Shown here: piece after piece, positions 32,739 to 45,300 of the stretch
Layout: each line of letters begins with the position of its first letter
Position numbering within the stretch: the stretch's first letter is position 1
NCBI RefSeq assembly: GCF_037975245.1
Contig: NC_092569.1
Coordinates: 963,001-1,027,000, forward strand
Reading direction: 5' to 3'
Origin: Apostichopus japonicus
Taxonomy: Eukaryota > Echinodermata > Holothuroidea > Aspidochirotida > Stichopodidae
DNA length: 64,000 bases
Position numbers and translations under genes: made by a program
Notes under the pieces: generated by a model
What the model was told of the DNA's origin: nothing
Database searches by the model: none
Seen by the model: only the letters and a program-made list of their open reading frames with translations

Positions 32739-35616
32739 TATACCGTAACTTCGCGTGTCCCATTATAGTCTACCCCTTATATGCCTATATACGCATGATA
32801 CATTAATGAAGCAGCAGTGTAGTCTGTAGCTGCAGTATTTGTCAGTCAAATTGTAACCTAGTTATCAATCGCCAATTTAATCTCCAAAGCTTTGCCGAAA
32901 ACGCAAAATCAAAACAATGGCTACTGTGAAAGAATTAAACATTAATTTCGTATTTTGAGACACTTTCGTGAAGTATTTTTTAACCCATTTGCCGGAAGTA
33001 TACGGTAAAGTTTAGCGCATACGCGACGTTTCTGGCGAAATCTGGGGTGTAAATTATAATATATATTTAGCAATTTTTTAGTCCTATATTAGATTTAATT
33101 TAAAAATATTTATATTCACTATTAGTGCAAATAGAAATATCGCCAACTAATTGGGTTTATTTTTCTCTTTTTATATACTTAAGTGTAAAACAGAAATATC
33201 GCCAACTTGGTGGCGTTTTTTCTCTCTCTATATCTAATTTTGATATAAAATTTCGCCAACTATGGCAGTTTGCGAATTTTGAATTTAACAATATAATAAC
33301 CTAATATCACAAACAACGCCAACTAGTTCGCGAATTTTTCATTCAACAATTAAAAATTTCGCCAACTAGTTGGCGAAATTTAAATTTAAAAATATCATAA
33401 CCTAATATCACAAACTACGCCAACTAGTGTAAGAAGCCACAAAAGAATTAATCTTAATAGGCCAACAAAAGTGTGTTGCTTTGCATGCACAAACAAATGC
33501 TTTTGTTAGTGTGTTGTAGATTTTTAAAATATTTTATTGTGGGGCTTACCCTACGTTGTATGTATATTATACAGGATCGATGCGAGAACACTACCTTGCG
33601 GGAGGCAGGGACATATCCAGGAATTTGTTTTTGGGGGGGGGGGTGGGGAGCAAATTTTCCAGTGATATGGGGGAGGGGTCAAAGGGTAGGGGGTTAACAA
33701 TTGAAGGTCATTAGATGCGATCTGGTGCAATGTTGTGCCAGTTTGATCATATCATATGATATCATATTATCAGCAGATTTGTTCCTTTTCGAATTCTTTT
33801 ACATATTATATCAGAAAGACCAACAAAGTGTTCTTTTACAATTTTTCCAGTACATATATGTTTATTTTTCAATGTCTGTACATTAATACATTAGACGCAC
33901 TTAAATGACCGACAATATAAACTTAAGGAAGTGGTACTCGTAGAATGTTGCAATTTCAAATATATCTGGTAATGTTTAAAACAATGCAGAAAGTATGCTT
34001 AGGCTTAGTGTGTAAGGGTGTGTGTGGCACCCAAAACTTATGAACCTATGAGCGCCGCTCCCTTCAAGCAATCTTTGTTGACATTTATTGCAAATGCAGC
34101 CTCTTAAATACATCTGTCAAATTATTGTTTGCTGTTGTGAACGTGCGAAGAATATATTTCTGATAGTATAGAGAGCTGGGGTGGCGTTCAAATGGATGAT
34201 TCTCATTCAAATATTTTGCCCAGTTGATGTCATAATACACTACCTTTCAAATTAGTTTATAACAAGTATTAAATTGATGTTCAAAAAATTATATTATTGA
34301 GGTTTGATCAGAGCTAGGTTTTCATTGAAATTCCCTTGACTAAGGAAGACTAATGTTATCATCTGGACAACTTGAAACAACCCATGTTTACAAATTATTA
34401 CCTAATAACCAACCACAATAGAGTACAGTAGATTTAAGAGAAATTGATAATGGTTTACTAAGAGAAAAAAACTCACTTCAAATTGGGTTGGAGTTGGACC
34501 GGATCGTTACTGGTTCGAATTTTTAGATATTTGGATATAGGATTAACAAAAGTTTTGAGTATTTATTGAAAATAATTGCCCATACACGTAGGATAAGCCC
34601 AACTATCAAAATAAAATTCTACAACACACTAACAGTTGCGTTTGTTTGTGCATGTAAATCAGCATACTTTTGTAGGGCTACGAATATTAATCCTTTTGTG
34701 GCTTCTTAGGGAGGGAGATACCCCACAAGAAAAAATATCATAAAGTGCAAGTTGGCATAAATTTGTGCAATTCGCTACGTGTACGCCTATGAATTTGTGA
34801 TATTAAATTATTTCGAAATTGGTGATCATTTATTGAAGTCTTAAATAACAAAAGTCGCCAATAGTACCGTAGTTAGCGAAATTTGAAGTTGTAGTAACAC
34901 GTCTGGAAAGACTTTGCCGTATCGGAAGTATACTTAAATAAATTCAAATTACTCCAACTAGTTGGCGATAGTTTTAATTGTTGAATAAAAATTTCGCCAA
35001 CTAGTTGGCGAAAGTTTCAATTGTTGAATGGAAAATTTGCGAACTAGTTGGCGTAGTTTGTGACATAGGTTATTATATTGTTAAATTCAAAATTCGCCAA
35101 CTAGTTGGCGAATTTTTATTTGTTGAATACAAAATTCGCGAACTTGTTGGCGTAGTTTGTGATACTAGATAATTATATTGCTAAATTCAAAATTCGCCAA
35201 CTAGTTGGCGAAATTTTCAATTGTTGAATACAAAATTCGCGAACTTGTTGGCGTAGTTTGTGATACTAGATAATTATATTGTTAAATTCAAAATTCGCCA
35301 ACTAGTTGGCGAAATGTTCAATTGTTGAACAGAAAATTTGCGAACTAGTTGGCGTAGTTTGTGATATAGGTTATTATATTGTTAAATTCAAAATTCGCCA
35401 ACTAGTAGGCGAAAGTCTAAATTATTGAATGGAAAATTATATAGGAGTAAAAATTGCTAAATTATCCTGAAATCTGACCAAAACAATCAATGAAAGCACT
35501 TTTTTGAAGAATAGAACCAAACCACATGTCAGATCAAAATCATCGAGATCGTCATTACCGTAGTCCTTTAAAAGGAACATAAATGCCCTTTCACAGTATC
35601 GCGAAGTTACGGTATA
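32739..35616. mobile_element. 2.9 kb palindromic element with inverted repeat arrays
   Basis: The outer ends are exact inverted copies: TATACCGTAACTTCGCG at 32739-32755 and its reverse complement at 35600-35616. If TATA (or TA) is the target duplication, the element begins CCGTAACTT. Inside, a second pair of inverted arms of 90 bp (33431-33520 and 34618-34707) matches at about 80 percent. Arrays of CGCCAACTAGTTGGCG-type repeats lie outside those arms, in opposite orientation on the two sides. No protein is encoded. It is probably a fold-back transposon whose subterminal repeats have expanded. Confidence 0.72.
34920..35425. repeat. 100 bp tandem repeats centred on a 16 nt palindrome
   Basis: The palindrome CGCCAACTAGTTGGCG occurs at 34995, 35095, 35195, 35296 and (one mismatch) 35396, a spacing of 100-101 bp. 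Half a unit away a related copy, GCGAACTWGTTGGCG, recurs. The left-hand counterpart (33130-33428, including a perfect palindrome at 33360-33375) runs in the opposite direction and is more decayed. Confidence 0.92.
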
Positions 35617-36333
35617 ACTTTCGACCAACCAATCAATTAACCACCAGTCTTACCCATGCATCAATAAATCGATTAATCGGAATTTTTCCTCTGTGTTCCT
35701 CATTGTTGTATGCGTTACAGGTTTTACTTAAAGGTAGTCAGTATAGGCCCATAAGTATATCACGCTATATTGCTAGAAGTTTTCAAAAAGTACATTCCTG
35801 GAGGTCTTTACTCTCCAAATTGTATTCAGACATTTTTTAAAGAACACACAAGATGACTGAATATCTCAATGTGGAAAATTTCCTCGAAGGTTGTAAAAAA
35901 ACCAGTATAAGAATCTTGACCATGGGTGACCATATTTGAATATCTAGCATATTTTGGACCTATACAGCATACCTTTAAAGTTTCCAAAGCGAGAAGCCGG
36001 CCGGTGTTACATTATGTACTGCCCTTCAAATGGCACACATGACACGCAATTTTTTCATCATACGGGTGGGTCTGTTCATAGACCTAGGTCAATGTGGTAA
36101 CGTTTGGGTCCGTATATGTGACATGTTTTGATCGTTTCCCTTAGAAAGTGATTTTATATGGATTATCCCGACACTCCTCATATAATTACGCCTCTATATG
36201 TTTCTCATGACCCCCTCATTTCTTCCCTCATGTGTAAGTTACAGAACCACATCGGCCTCTGTTCTATACCGTCGTTAACAAACAGTATAAAAGTAAGAAT
36301 AAGAAGATGGAATAATAGCCAAAGATTACTTAC
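35617..36333. other. Gap between palindromic element and CUB exon of paralogue B
   Basis: The missing 3' exon or exons of paralogue B could lie here or to the left. I found no splice-bounded frame in phase 1 with recognisable content. Confidence 0.4.
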
Positions 36334-39300
36334 CATTATTTACTTTAAACTGCATTAAAAACTGTCTGTTTCCTTGAGATCCAGGGTTAGATGTGAAAAT
36401 GAAAGCTATCCCGGCGCTAATTGAATTGGCTTTTAGATTCAGTCTCCATGTTCCTCTGTTAACGTCCGCCTCTCGATTAGTCGACCACGTTTGATCCGAT
36501 GTCGCTTTAGAGTCGCCATTTGCGTAGGACATAATTCGCAATGTTTCGTCGTGTGTTAGATCCATTCCTATGATATTTACCGTAGTATCGGTAAAGGTCG
36601 GTGTAATGAACATCCAGAAACAACTCGTGGAGGGATTATAGTTACCAGGGAAACCAGGAGAGGCGATGTACCAGTTTCCACCATGGACGGAGTAAGTACC
36701 ATTACATTTTCCCAGTTTACCTGAGGCGAAACAAAAGCAAGTTGCTACGAAGTGATAACTAATTCCATTTGACAACAAATAATAGTTTACTTGAAAATTT
36801 TATTTGCAGTTTTTCGAAGCACAAATAATCGAATCGGGTTTTTTAGTGTACTTATAATTGAACAAGTATAGCCTTCATCGTAAATCAATATGGTTAGGCT
36901 CAGAAATCTCTATGATTGTCTATATATAGGCTATACCCAAATTCTACATGGAATTAAGTGGAAGATGGTTCATTTTAAAAGAGGTACATGAACTTATTGT
37001 TTGTTTGACTAGTTAACCAAAATTGCAAAAATGAATTGAGGTTTCGAAATGTACAAACCAACTTGATATACCCGACAATATATTGTAACATTTCGCCATT
37101 AATATTATGATACATCCAAATTTCATGAACAAATATAATTCCGTGTTCATCCTTCACAAACAAGAATATTTCTGATGTATATTTGGGAGCGAAGGTGTAC
37201 TTGGGAGTACCCAACGATTCTCTTTGTTAGACTTCGTTCTTACATGGTTTCAAATTTGAACCGATGCTGGCCCTCAAATGACCTCCAGTTAATACAAGGG
37301 ATTCATTTACTGTATAACGTATGTAAGTGTAACAGTTTTACTTACAGATTGATCAAATTTTGCTATGGTGACATGAAAAGATCCTTTGAACGTCATAAGA
37401 GAAATCAAAAGTTTTGTGTAAACTACTCACTATGTAGCATCCATATACCAAGCATAATATATTGTCGTAAACTCGTTACGATATTTTAGTATTTTGACCT
37501 CAACTAATAAAGCAAAATAGGTTTTATCTACTTCGTATGGGACACGTAAATATAAAGTATGGAATACCAAAGTATCTCTTCATTCAGATATACCGCTTTA
37601 AACATTTTGAGGTCTGCTGACCTCAAATAACATTTGAGTTCTACTATCATCAATAGGCTCATGGAATTCAACTGATTGGGCATTTGCACGCACAGTTTCT
37701 CTTTGTTAGATATCGTGTTTACAAGTAAGCGTCATATAAGAACAACCATGTTTGCAAAATAACATATATGTGTATTTAAGATTGTAAATTTGCCTTCCAA
37801 AATCGGCAGAAAGTTCAGTAATGATAAAATAGTAAATACGCAGTAACACAGGGCTTTAGTAACCAAACCAAGCCTCACCCATTAACCGTAAATTATGGGC
37901 TAGTCCAACTAAAAACAGGTGTAAACGGGTTGTATATACTTTCAACATGAATTATATAGGCTATAGCTCAGTGGTAAAATGAAAACCCATAAAAGTATAA
38001 ACATGTACAAAACTTAACAATTTTGGAGTCAGTTTTCATTTTATGCCTTTATTGAATTTTAATGAGCGGGTTAGTGTCAAGGGGATTTAAAGCATAAATG
38101 GATGAGGGTCAATTTATGAGGCTGTTTGTGAAATAGGAATAAACGTGACACTATTTCCCAAATTGTGTTTGTGAGAACTGGAAAGTTCCAACGAAAGAAC
38201 TAGTGAGCTATAGCTTATAGTGATTCCTTGCCAGATTTAAACATGTGAACATTGTAATCTGCACACAGAGTTTTTGCAAATGGTGATGTGGACCCAAATA
38301 TCAAGTGATCTAACTTCCCTTAGAAAAGAGAGAAGAAATACAATGTGTTGTTGCATATATATGTACAGTCCTTTTGCATTCGGCTATGATTAAAAAGGCC
38401 TACACACCCTCGATGTGTCATATTTTGTAGCTAATTATGTAAATATCACATTAGGTTCGTATAGGTCAGTGCCCTACAGCATTTTTTTCGAAGATTTTCT
38501 GGTGACAATGTAGAACTTATACTGATTAGGAAATATTCCCCACTGCTAGGTGAAATCCCATCTCGACATATTGTCCCTAACTCAAGATATGTTTGATTGA
38601 ATGTGACCTTTTCTGACTAAACCTTCAACTGCTCTCTGAACTTGGATCACAGTAGGGATATGTTATGTCATCTGGGGAAATGTTCTTCGTAAGCTTTACT
38701 TAGCCTTTTATGATTTTCTTGTTGAGGTATCCTTGAAACCTGATACATTTGGAATGTTTTCGCTGTTGTCAAAGTTCTCTGTACTTAGAACTTCATTGAA
38801 ATGTATCTCTTTTGTAGAACTATTCCTTTGTCTGTAGATAACGGATTGACAAATAATTATATATATATATATATATATATTGTAAAAAACTACCTTAATT
38901 CTCGTTCTTAAAATTTATTTTGATCAATATTAAAATCTTTAAACTTGATCTTACTTTCATAAACCGCAATATGACCAATTCCTCCACACGACTGTTTTTC
39001 GTCATCATTACATGGCTTCATACAGCTACTTCTGTCCGCTTGGTGGATTCCCATTGGTGCGTTGTTGCCACAGTAACAACGGCTTCCGTCTTCTAGACCC
39101 GCGTAAGCGAAATAATTTTTTGAGCAGCGTGATGTGCATATTTCGATAGCCATCTCATCACTGTATCCAGCTGATCGCTGATACTGTTCAAAAGGTAGCC
39201 CATTCGGGTCAAACGAATAGCAACCAATATAACCAGGGACTATTAATGAAGAATAAATAAATAAATGAAACAAATAAATGGATGCATGCATGTATATATG

Positions 39301-42300
39301 GATGTACGAATGGATAGATGGATGAATGAATGGATGGGTTAATGGATGGATGGATAGACGAATTACCTAATGATCTAATAAACCAATGAATTAACGATTG
39401 GTAACCTCTCTTGACTTGATGCATAAAACAAAATTTGACCTTCCCATTCATGGCAGTAGTACTTCCGGGTCGAAATTTGGCCTACCAGCATAAACACGTA
39501 TTATTTCGCTAACTTAGATTATATTCAAATCTCCTAGCCTCAGATTTGCCTCATATACATAGACCTAGCTTTAATATCTACAGAAGAATAAGGAGTCATG
39601 TAAGTGACAATTACTGATAAATTTTCGCTCTGGCAAACTTTGATCCCATTTCCCTCTTCTTGAAAGTCCGTTGGCGAAACTGGTCGATTTCTGTTGTATT
39701 TGTCAGTTATCGTGTGTCCAGTTAGACATCTTCGCCAGACGGACTTTTAATTTGCTTCTAAGATGGCCCAGATGGGACATTTTAACTATTTTAATTTTAT
39801 TTTATTACTATTTTAAGTCAACAATTTTAATGTTCTTTGTTCTCGTGCTTTACACTCTCGGCTTAGGTTTCTTTCCTACAAATAGAAGTTCAAACAACCA
39901 TCTATATTCTTTTTCGACTTTTCTGTCTGGAAATTGCGGCTATTATATCTCGAAATTTCCAGCCGTTCCTCAGAATTACGGCTTTTTTCAACTGTTTTGT
40001 CTCAAAACGTCCACTATATCAACCAACATTTATGATACGGATATTTGGACAAATTTCTTAAAAGTGCAACATTTTATCTCAAAAGTCTGACTTTTCTTGA
40101 AATTTAGGATTAGAATGGGGTGGTGATAAGTAAGGCATGTAACGGCAAGGAATGGCACAAATAAACTCTGGGATAATATCAATATATCAGGAAAAGAGAT
40201 GAGAAATTTCAAATCAAATTCAAATGATCTTCTGAAGTATGGGAATTGAATTAATGATATAGCCAGTTATAATTTTATGTGCATTATTTTGGCTGTTATA
40301 TTTTTCTTTCTTTTGAAATACAAATTTTGGACACTGTGGTTAAGTCCAAGACCCCCCCCCCCACCCTCGCTCCTCCGTCCCTTGATATTTCCTTCATGTG
40401 AGAGTTATGATATGTGAGAATTAGTGTGGATAACACGGTGGAAGCCAGTCTGTATCGGTCCATTTCTAAAATAGGACAGGGTTCTCCCATATTGTTACTG
40501 TATAAAGTACATAAAGGAGTCAACTAATTGTCAACTAATTGTAAGCAATGTAAATGAATCTTCAAACAGATCCCGCCCATTTTGGAACTGAAATGTTTTA
40601 CAATCAGATACGACATGAGATAATTCACGGATGTGTGCGAAAATCTAAATTTTGACAATATGTACAGTAAGTTGTCCAGTGGCGTACTAGTAAGCGGGGG
40701 GGGGGGGGGTCCACATATAATATAATCATTTCAATGCTTTGCCAAAGATAGCATCATTTTGCATCTAAGCCACCTTATATAAACAAAAACACCCCCTCCC
40801 TTTATACCCCCCCACCCAGGACGTCATTCACTGCACGGGGTGACAGAGGAAGAATCCACCCCGGTTACCAACTATTCTAAGTACGCCACTGATGGTTTCC
40901 ATTATCCCCAGAGAGGCAATGTGTACTATATACACATGACTGACGTCATAACTTATAGGACGAACTATCACCATGAATTCATGTACTTACACTGACAAGA
41001 CACCCATGCTGCTTTAGAACAGGGCGTACGTCTCCGCCTACAATACGCCCCACTCTCCTCGTAGAATATACAATCAACGGACTCCATGGCACTCAACTCA
41101 ATGTCCCGACGCCCAAACAGCATAACGCCCTCTTCAAAACCTTAATAAACAAAAATTTAAGTGTTGGTTTGATATCATTGTGTAAATATCGGAGAGAACA
41201 GCTGCTTTAGATAAAATATATATCATAACAACAAGGTATGTCAGAATGAAATTCTCTTCACCCCAAGTGACCTTTCAACTCCAAAACAATTGGACAATGG
41301 AAGTCTTGTATCATATTCTTACCCAAAATGAGTGCAATATCCTATCTAGACGTCTTGCGTCCTGTTGCCTTTACTGCTGTTACTATGAAAGTCTGCCTAC
41401 GTATGTTTAAACCAACATTTAAAAAGATTCGTTGATCCATTTCTAGATCTTCTGCAGTTTGTATACCGACCGAGTCGTAGTTGTGAAGACGCCGTCGTAA
41501 TCCTAGGAATAGTTATATTTAGAACATTCCTGCCCAGGGAATTATGCTCGTGTTATACTTTTCGATTTTTGATCTGCTTCCGGTAACATATGACCTCATA
41601 TTTTGGCCCACAAACTTGTCAATGTGAAGGTCCCAGCTAGCCTAGTTCGTTGGATCATAAACTACCTAACAACATAACGCAATTGGTAAAACTTAGCCCA
41701 ACTTGCCTTTCTGACATAATTTGTTCTTATACGGGAGCCACTCAGGGGACGGTTCTGTTTATATTATATATATACGTATGATGCAGATCTTCAGAAGAAG
41801 GATGCTCACTCATACAATTTGCTGATGACACTGTCATGGTTGGTTTGATTAATGGTTATGATGAAAATTCCTATCTTAGCCAGCCAAAATCTCTTTTTTT
41901 CTCTAAATTATTGTGACGTAAATCTTCTTGACCTGAAGTTTCCTAAGACTAAAGAAATGCTACCTGACTTCCGTCATAGCACAGGGATGAGACTGAGCCA
42001 GGGAAAAAAAATCTGAAATTTATCGATCGCCGTCCTGGGGGAGGGGTTTATGGGGAGGGAGTGTCCCCCTCCCCTTTAGAAATTTTTTGTCAGGTAAGGA
42101 GGGCTTAGATGCAAAATGGTGGACTCTAGATGGAATCTATCATATCACGTAACTCGCCAAAACAGTGTGGAATTTCTGCTTGTATATAATTTATCCCTTA
42201 GCTTTTTTGAACCAAAAAAAAAGGCTTTTTTGCTTGCTTTGTGCTACTCGATTCCACCACTGGTCAAATTCGGTGTTCCTTCCCTTCACAGTCCAGCATG

Positions 42301-45300
42301 TTCGGCAAAAAAAAAAAAAAAAAAAAAAAAATTAAATAAAAAAAATAATAAAAAATAATAAAAAACGCGAATTACGAGAAAAAAACGCGAAAATGAAAAA
42401 AAAAAAAATCTGAAATCCGCGTTTCCGCGGAAGAGTCTCATGCCTGATAGCACCATTTCTCCACCATGCACCTGTCACTATCAAATGAACTGCAGTCGAG
42501 CGTGTTCGTTCCTATAAATATCTTGGGGTAGTATTGAACGACAAATTGACATGGGGGGGGGGGGGAGGGTCATTTGGATGTTTTGGTTAAAAATTTAAAC
42601 TCTAGATTATACCGTCTCCAAAAAATGTCAAATTTTATTGTTAGTGCTGAAAATTTTAAATATTTTCTATAGTGGTTCATTCATTGGGGTTTTGCGTTAC
42701 TGGTGGATCTGTTGGGGTGGCAATGTCAAGAAAACTGAAAGGATCGTATTGATAGTATCATAAAGAAAGTAAAAATAGTGGTTGGGATGTCTCAGCCTAC
42801 AGTCAACTCGACCCTACCAGTACTTCTTACAGTCCAAGTTAAGACTCCATATGGGATGACCCTAACCACCGTCTTCAATGACCTACATCATGATAGGCAA
42901 GATGTATTGGCATGATGAGACTCCCGTGTCTCAAAACCATCAGGCACTGAGATTCTTTCATCCCCCCGTGTAATGAAGCTTTTTAATATTTTACTTCGTT
43001 AACTTGCGACAACTTTACACTTTACCGTGTTATTTGTTTAAACATATATTTCTATATTAATATTTTGTTATCTTATAAATTGTTGTACGTGCGCGAGTAC
43101 ATGGATTTTCAATTTGGAGATTTTACGTATACTTGCTTATTTCAATACAACGTCCCATGGGTTCTTGTACTCCCAAAGAGATATATGTGTACCGTGATTT
43201 GGTCCAGACAAAGCTGCACTTATAATATTATAAAAGTTGTCATGTTTTATCCTAGATTAACGCCAATTGACCTTTGACATCCACCCACATTCACCATAGG
43301 TGGATATATGTATCAAGTGTGACATTCTATGTTATTCAAATTATCACGTTTACACACAGACGTATACCCAATTCATCCCACCGTAAAACACACATACACA
43401 CACACATATAGATACACCCACACGATCTTCGACGAAGAAGTATTTGAGATAGGTCAAGCGATCCTCTCGAGAATGGCTTTTCAATCACAATAAAAAATTG
43501 AGCAAGTGAAAATGGGATCTGATACGTTGTCCCTCAAGAGACATTCAATTCGTGATCTTATCGTGCACATGGTTCCACAAATATATTTAAATACTTCACT
43601 ATTATGATCATGATTAAAGGTGACTCGATTTACTTGCCAAAAATCAAGAGACACCTGAGTCTAATGGCTACATTTTCTTCTTCAAAACTTTAACAATCAC
43701 TTTTGGAAAATTATATCTGACGGATCAAACTTTTCTTTTACTTACCGGTTTATCATAGAATGTTAGAGTTTCGAGCGTATCATTGACCTATAGCATTCGT
43801 GGTGTCATTTTAGTCAGAGGGGGTACTCAAGATCCTTGTAGGAATTTAGTCAAAGAAGAAGATATGTAAAGCTGGTGTTATCTAGGAAAGTGTAAAATAC
43901 ACATTTTAAAGCATCTGTCGGCCGTAAGAAACAAACAGTGGAGAAAGAAACCCAACCATCATTATGTGGATCTATTTGGTAGAGATAGCTGTCCAAAGTC
44001 TCCAAAAAAAGCTAAGAAAAATGGTATTCCTTTGGGAGATATCACAGATTTAATGTTACTTTACCCTCTCAAGACCGAAGACCGAACAAGTAAAATATGA
44101 AATCGAGACACATGTGCCTATAAGTTGCTTTGTTTTCTTTACTTTGTACAATGTTTCCTTTCTGTAACGGAAATTTGTTTTTGCAAATACTGGATGTAAA
44201 GCGCAAGCACCATTTTGGCACCTGGAGGTGGGGCGAGTGACATGACTTAACATTGTCAAGCAGAGGAGGGGCCGGGGGGAGGGTGGGCCCTACCCTTTAG
44301 TAAAGTTGCTAAAATGGAGTGTGCTTAAATGCAAAATGGTGCACATAAATGTTATATATACTATACACTAGTTATGTTTTGTAATATTATGCCCGCTATT
44401 GGTAAGGGCTGATCCCATGACTTAAATCTAGCGCCCACCCCCCAGGAATATACGCGGTTGTGCCACTGTTTGTGGTACAGACGTCTGTAGTGTATATAAT
44501 TTAAAAATATTTTTATCACTCTGTTAGTATTTCAATTAAAAATATTAACTTGCAGCCCAGACGTACCACACTTTCATAACATCTAGCCTACTTTACATAT
44601 GAAGGGTTGGTACTTGTCATGCATGCTTATCATCATTAATGAATCGCTGCCGGCTACTTTGCCTGTACGAAAAGAAAAACAATTCTAGACTTCAAAGAGA
44701 AACATTTTTCACGTGAAAGAAAATCTTCCGTTTTGTAGTAATTTTGTTACAATCTAGTTTTACCACATCCCACTGTTAACGAACCAATACTGAGGAGGGA
44801 TGGGTTGGGAGGGGTCGTGGATAACGCCACGGGGCCCGGGATCATAAGGTGGCCCATTAAATATGCTGAAAGAGAACTGTAGTCTAAATTTAAAATGTTC
44901 TTCAGTACAAAGGAAAACTACATTACAGAGGCCCTGTGACATCATCAGGGTTGTCACCACGCCGGGCGGCGCCGGGCGGTGCTACCCAGTTCTAAAAATT
45001 TCCGCCCGGTACTCAAGGTCAATTTCAGCCTTACCGCCCGGCACAAATTAGCCTACAGTACCGCCAATAAGTATAACTTGGTAAAGATTAGCGCGATTCA
45101 GTGCAAAACGCAGCTTAACTGTAATTAACCCCACAGATCACCGTCACAAATTACCCGGCTCTAAAAATGGTCTGGTGACAACCCTGGACATCATTGTTCG
45201 CGGGACTCCACCTTCCTCTCGATGCCCCTAATGATACCTGGGAATATTTTACCCTTGTCCTGAGATGAGATGATAATAATTGGACAAAGGATCGCCTGTA

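Noticed and set aside
33130-35425. CRISPR-like array of regularly spaced palindromes
   Set aside because: The DNA is clearly from an animal, the sequence between palindromes is itself repeated rather than unique, and the array is part of an inverted element.
35437-35628. Minus-strand frame with an acidic stretch and hydrophobic segment, considered as a membrane exon of paralogue B
   Set aside because: It overlaps the outer end of the palindromic element, lacks a phase-compatible acceptor and has no counterpart in paralogue A.
39671-40090. 139-codon plus-strand open frame
   Set aside because: It lies antisense in an intron of paralogue B, is AT-rich and Phe/Leu-biased, and resembles no family.
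44056-44259. 67-codon minus-strand frame
   Set aside because: No splice support or similarity; intronic.
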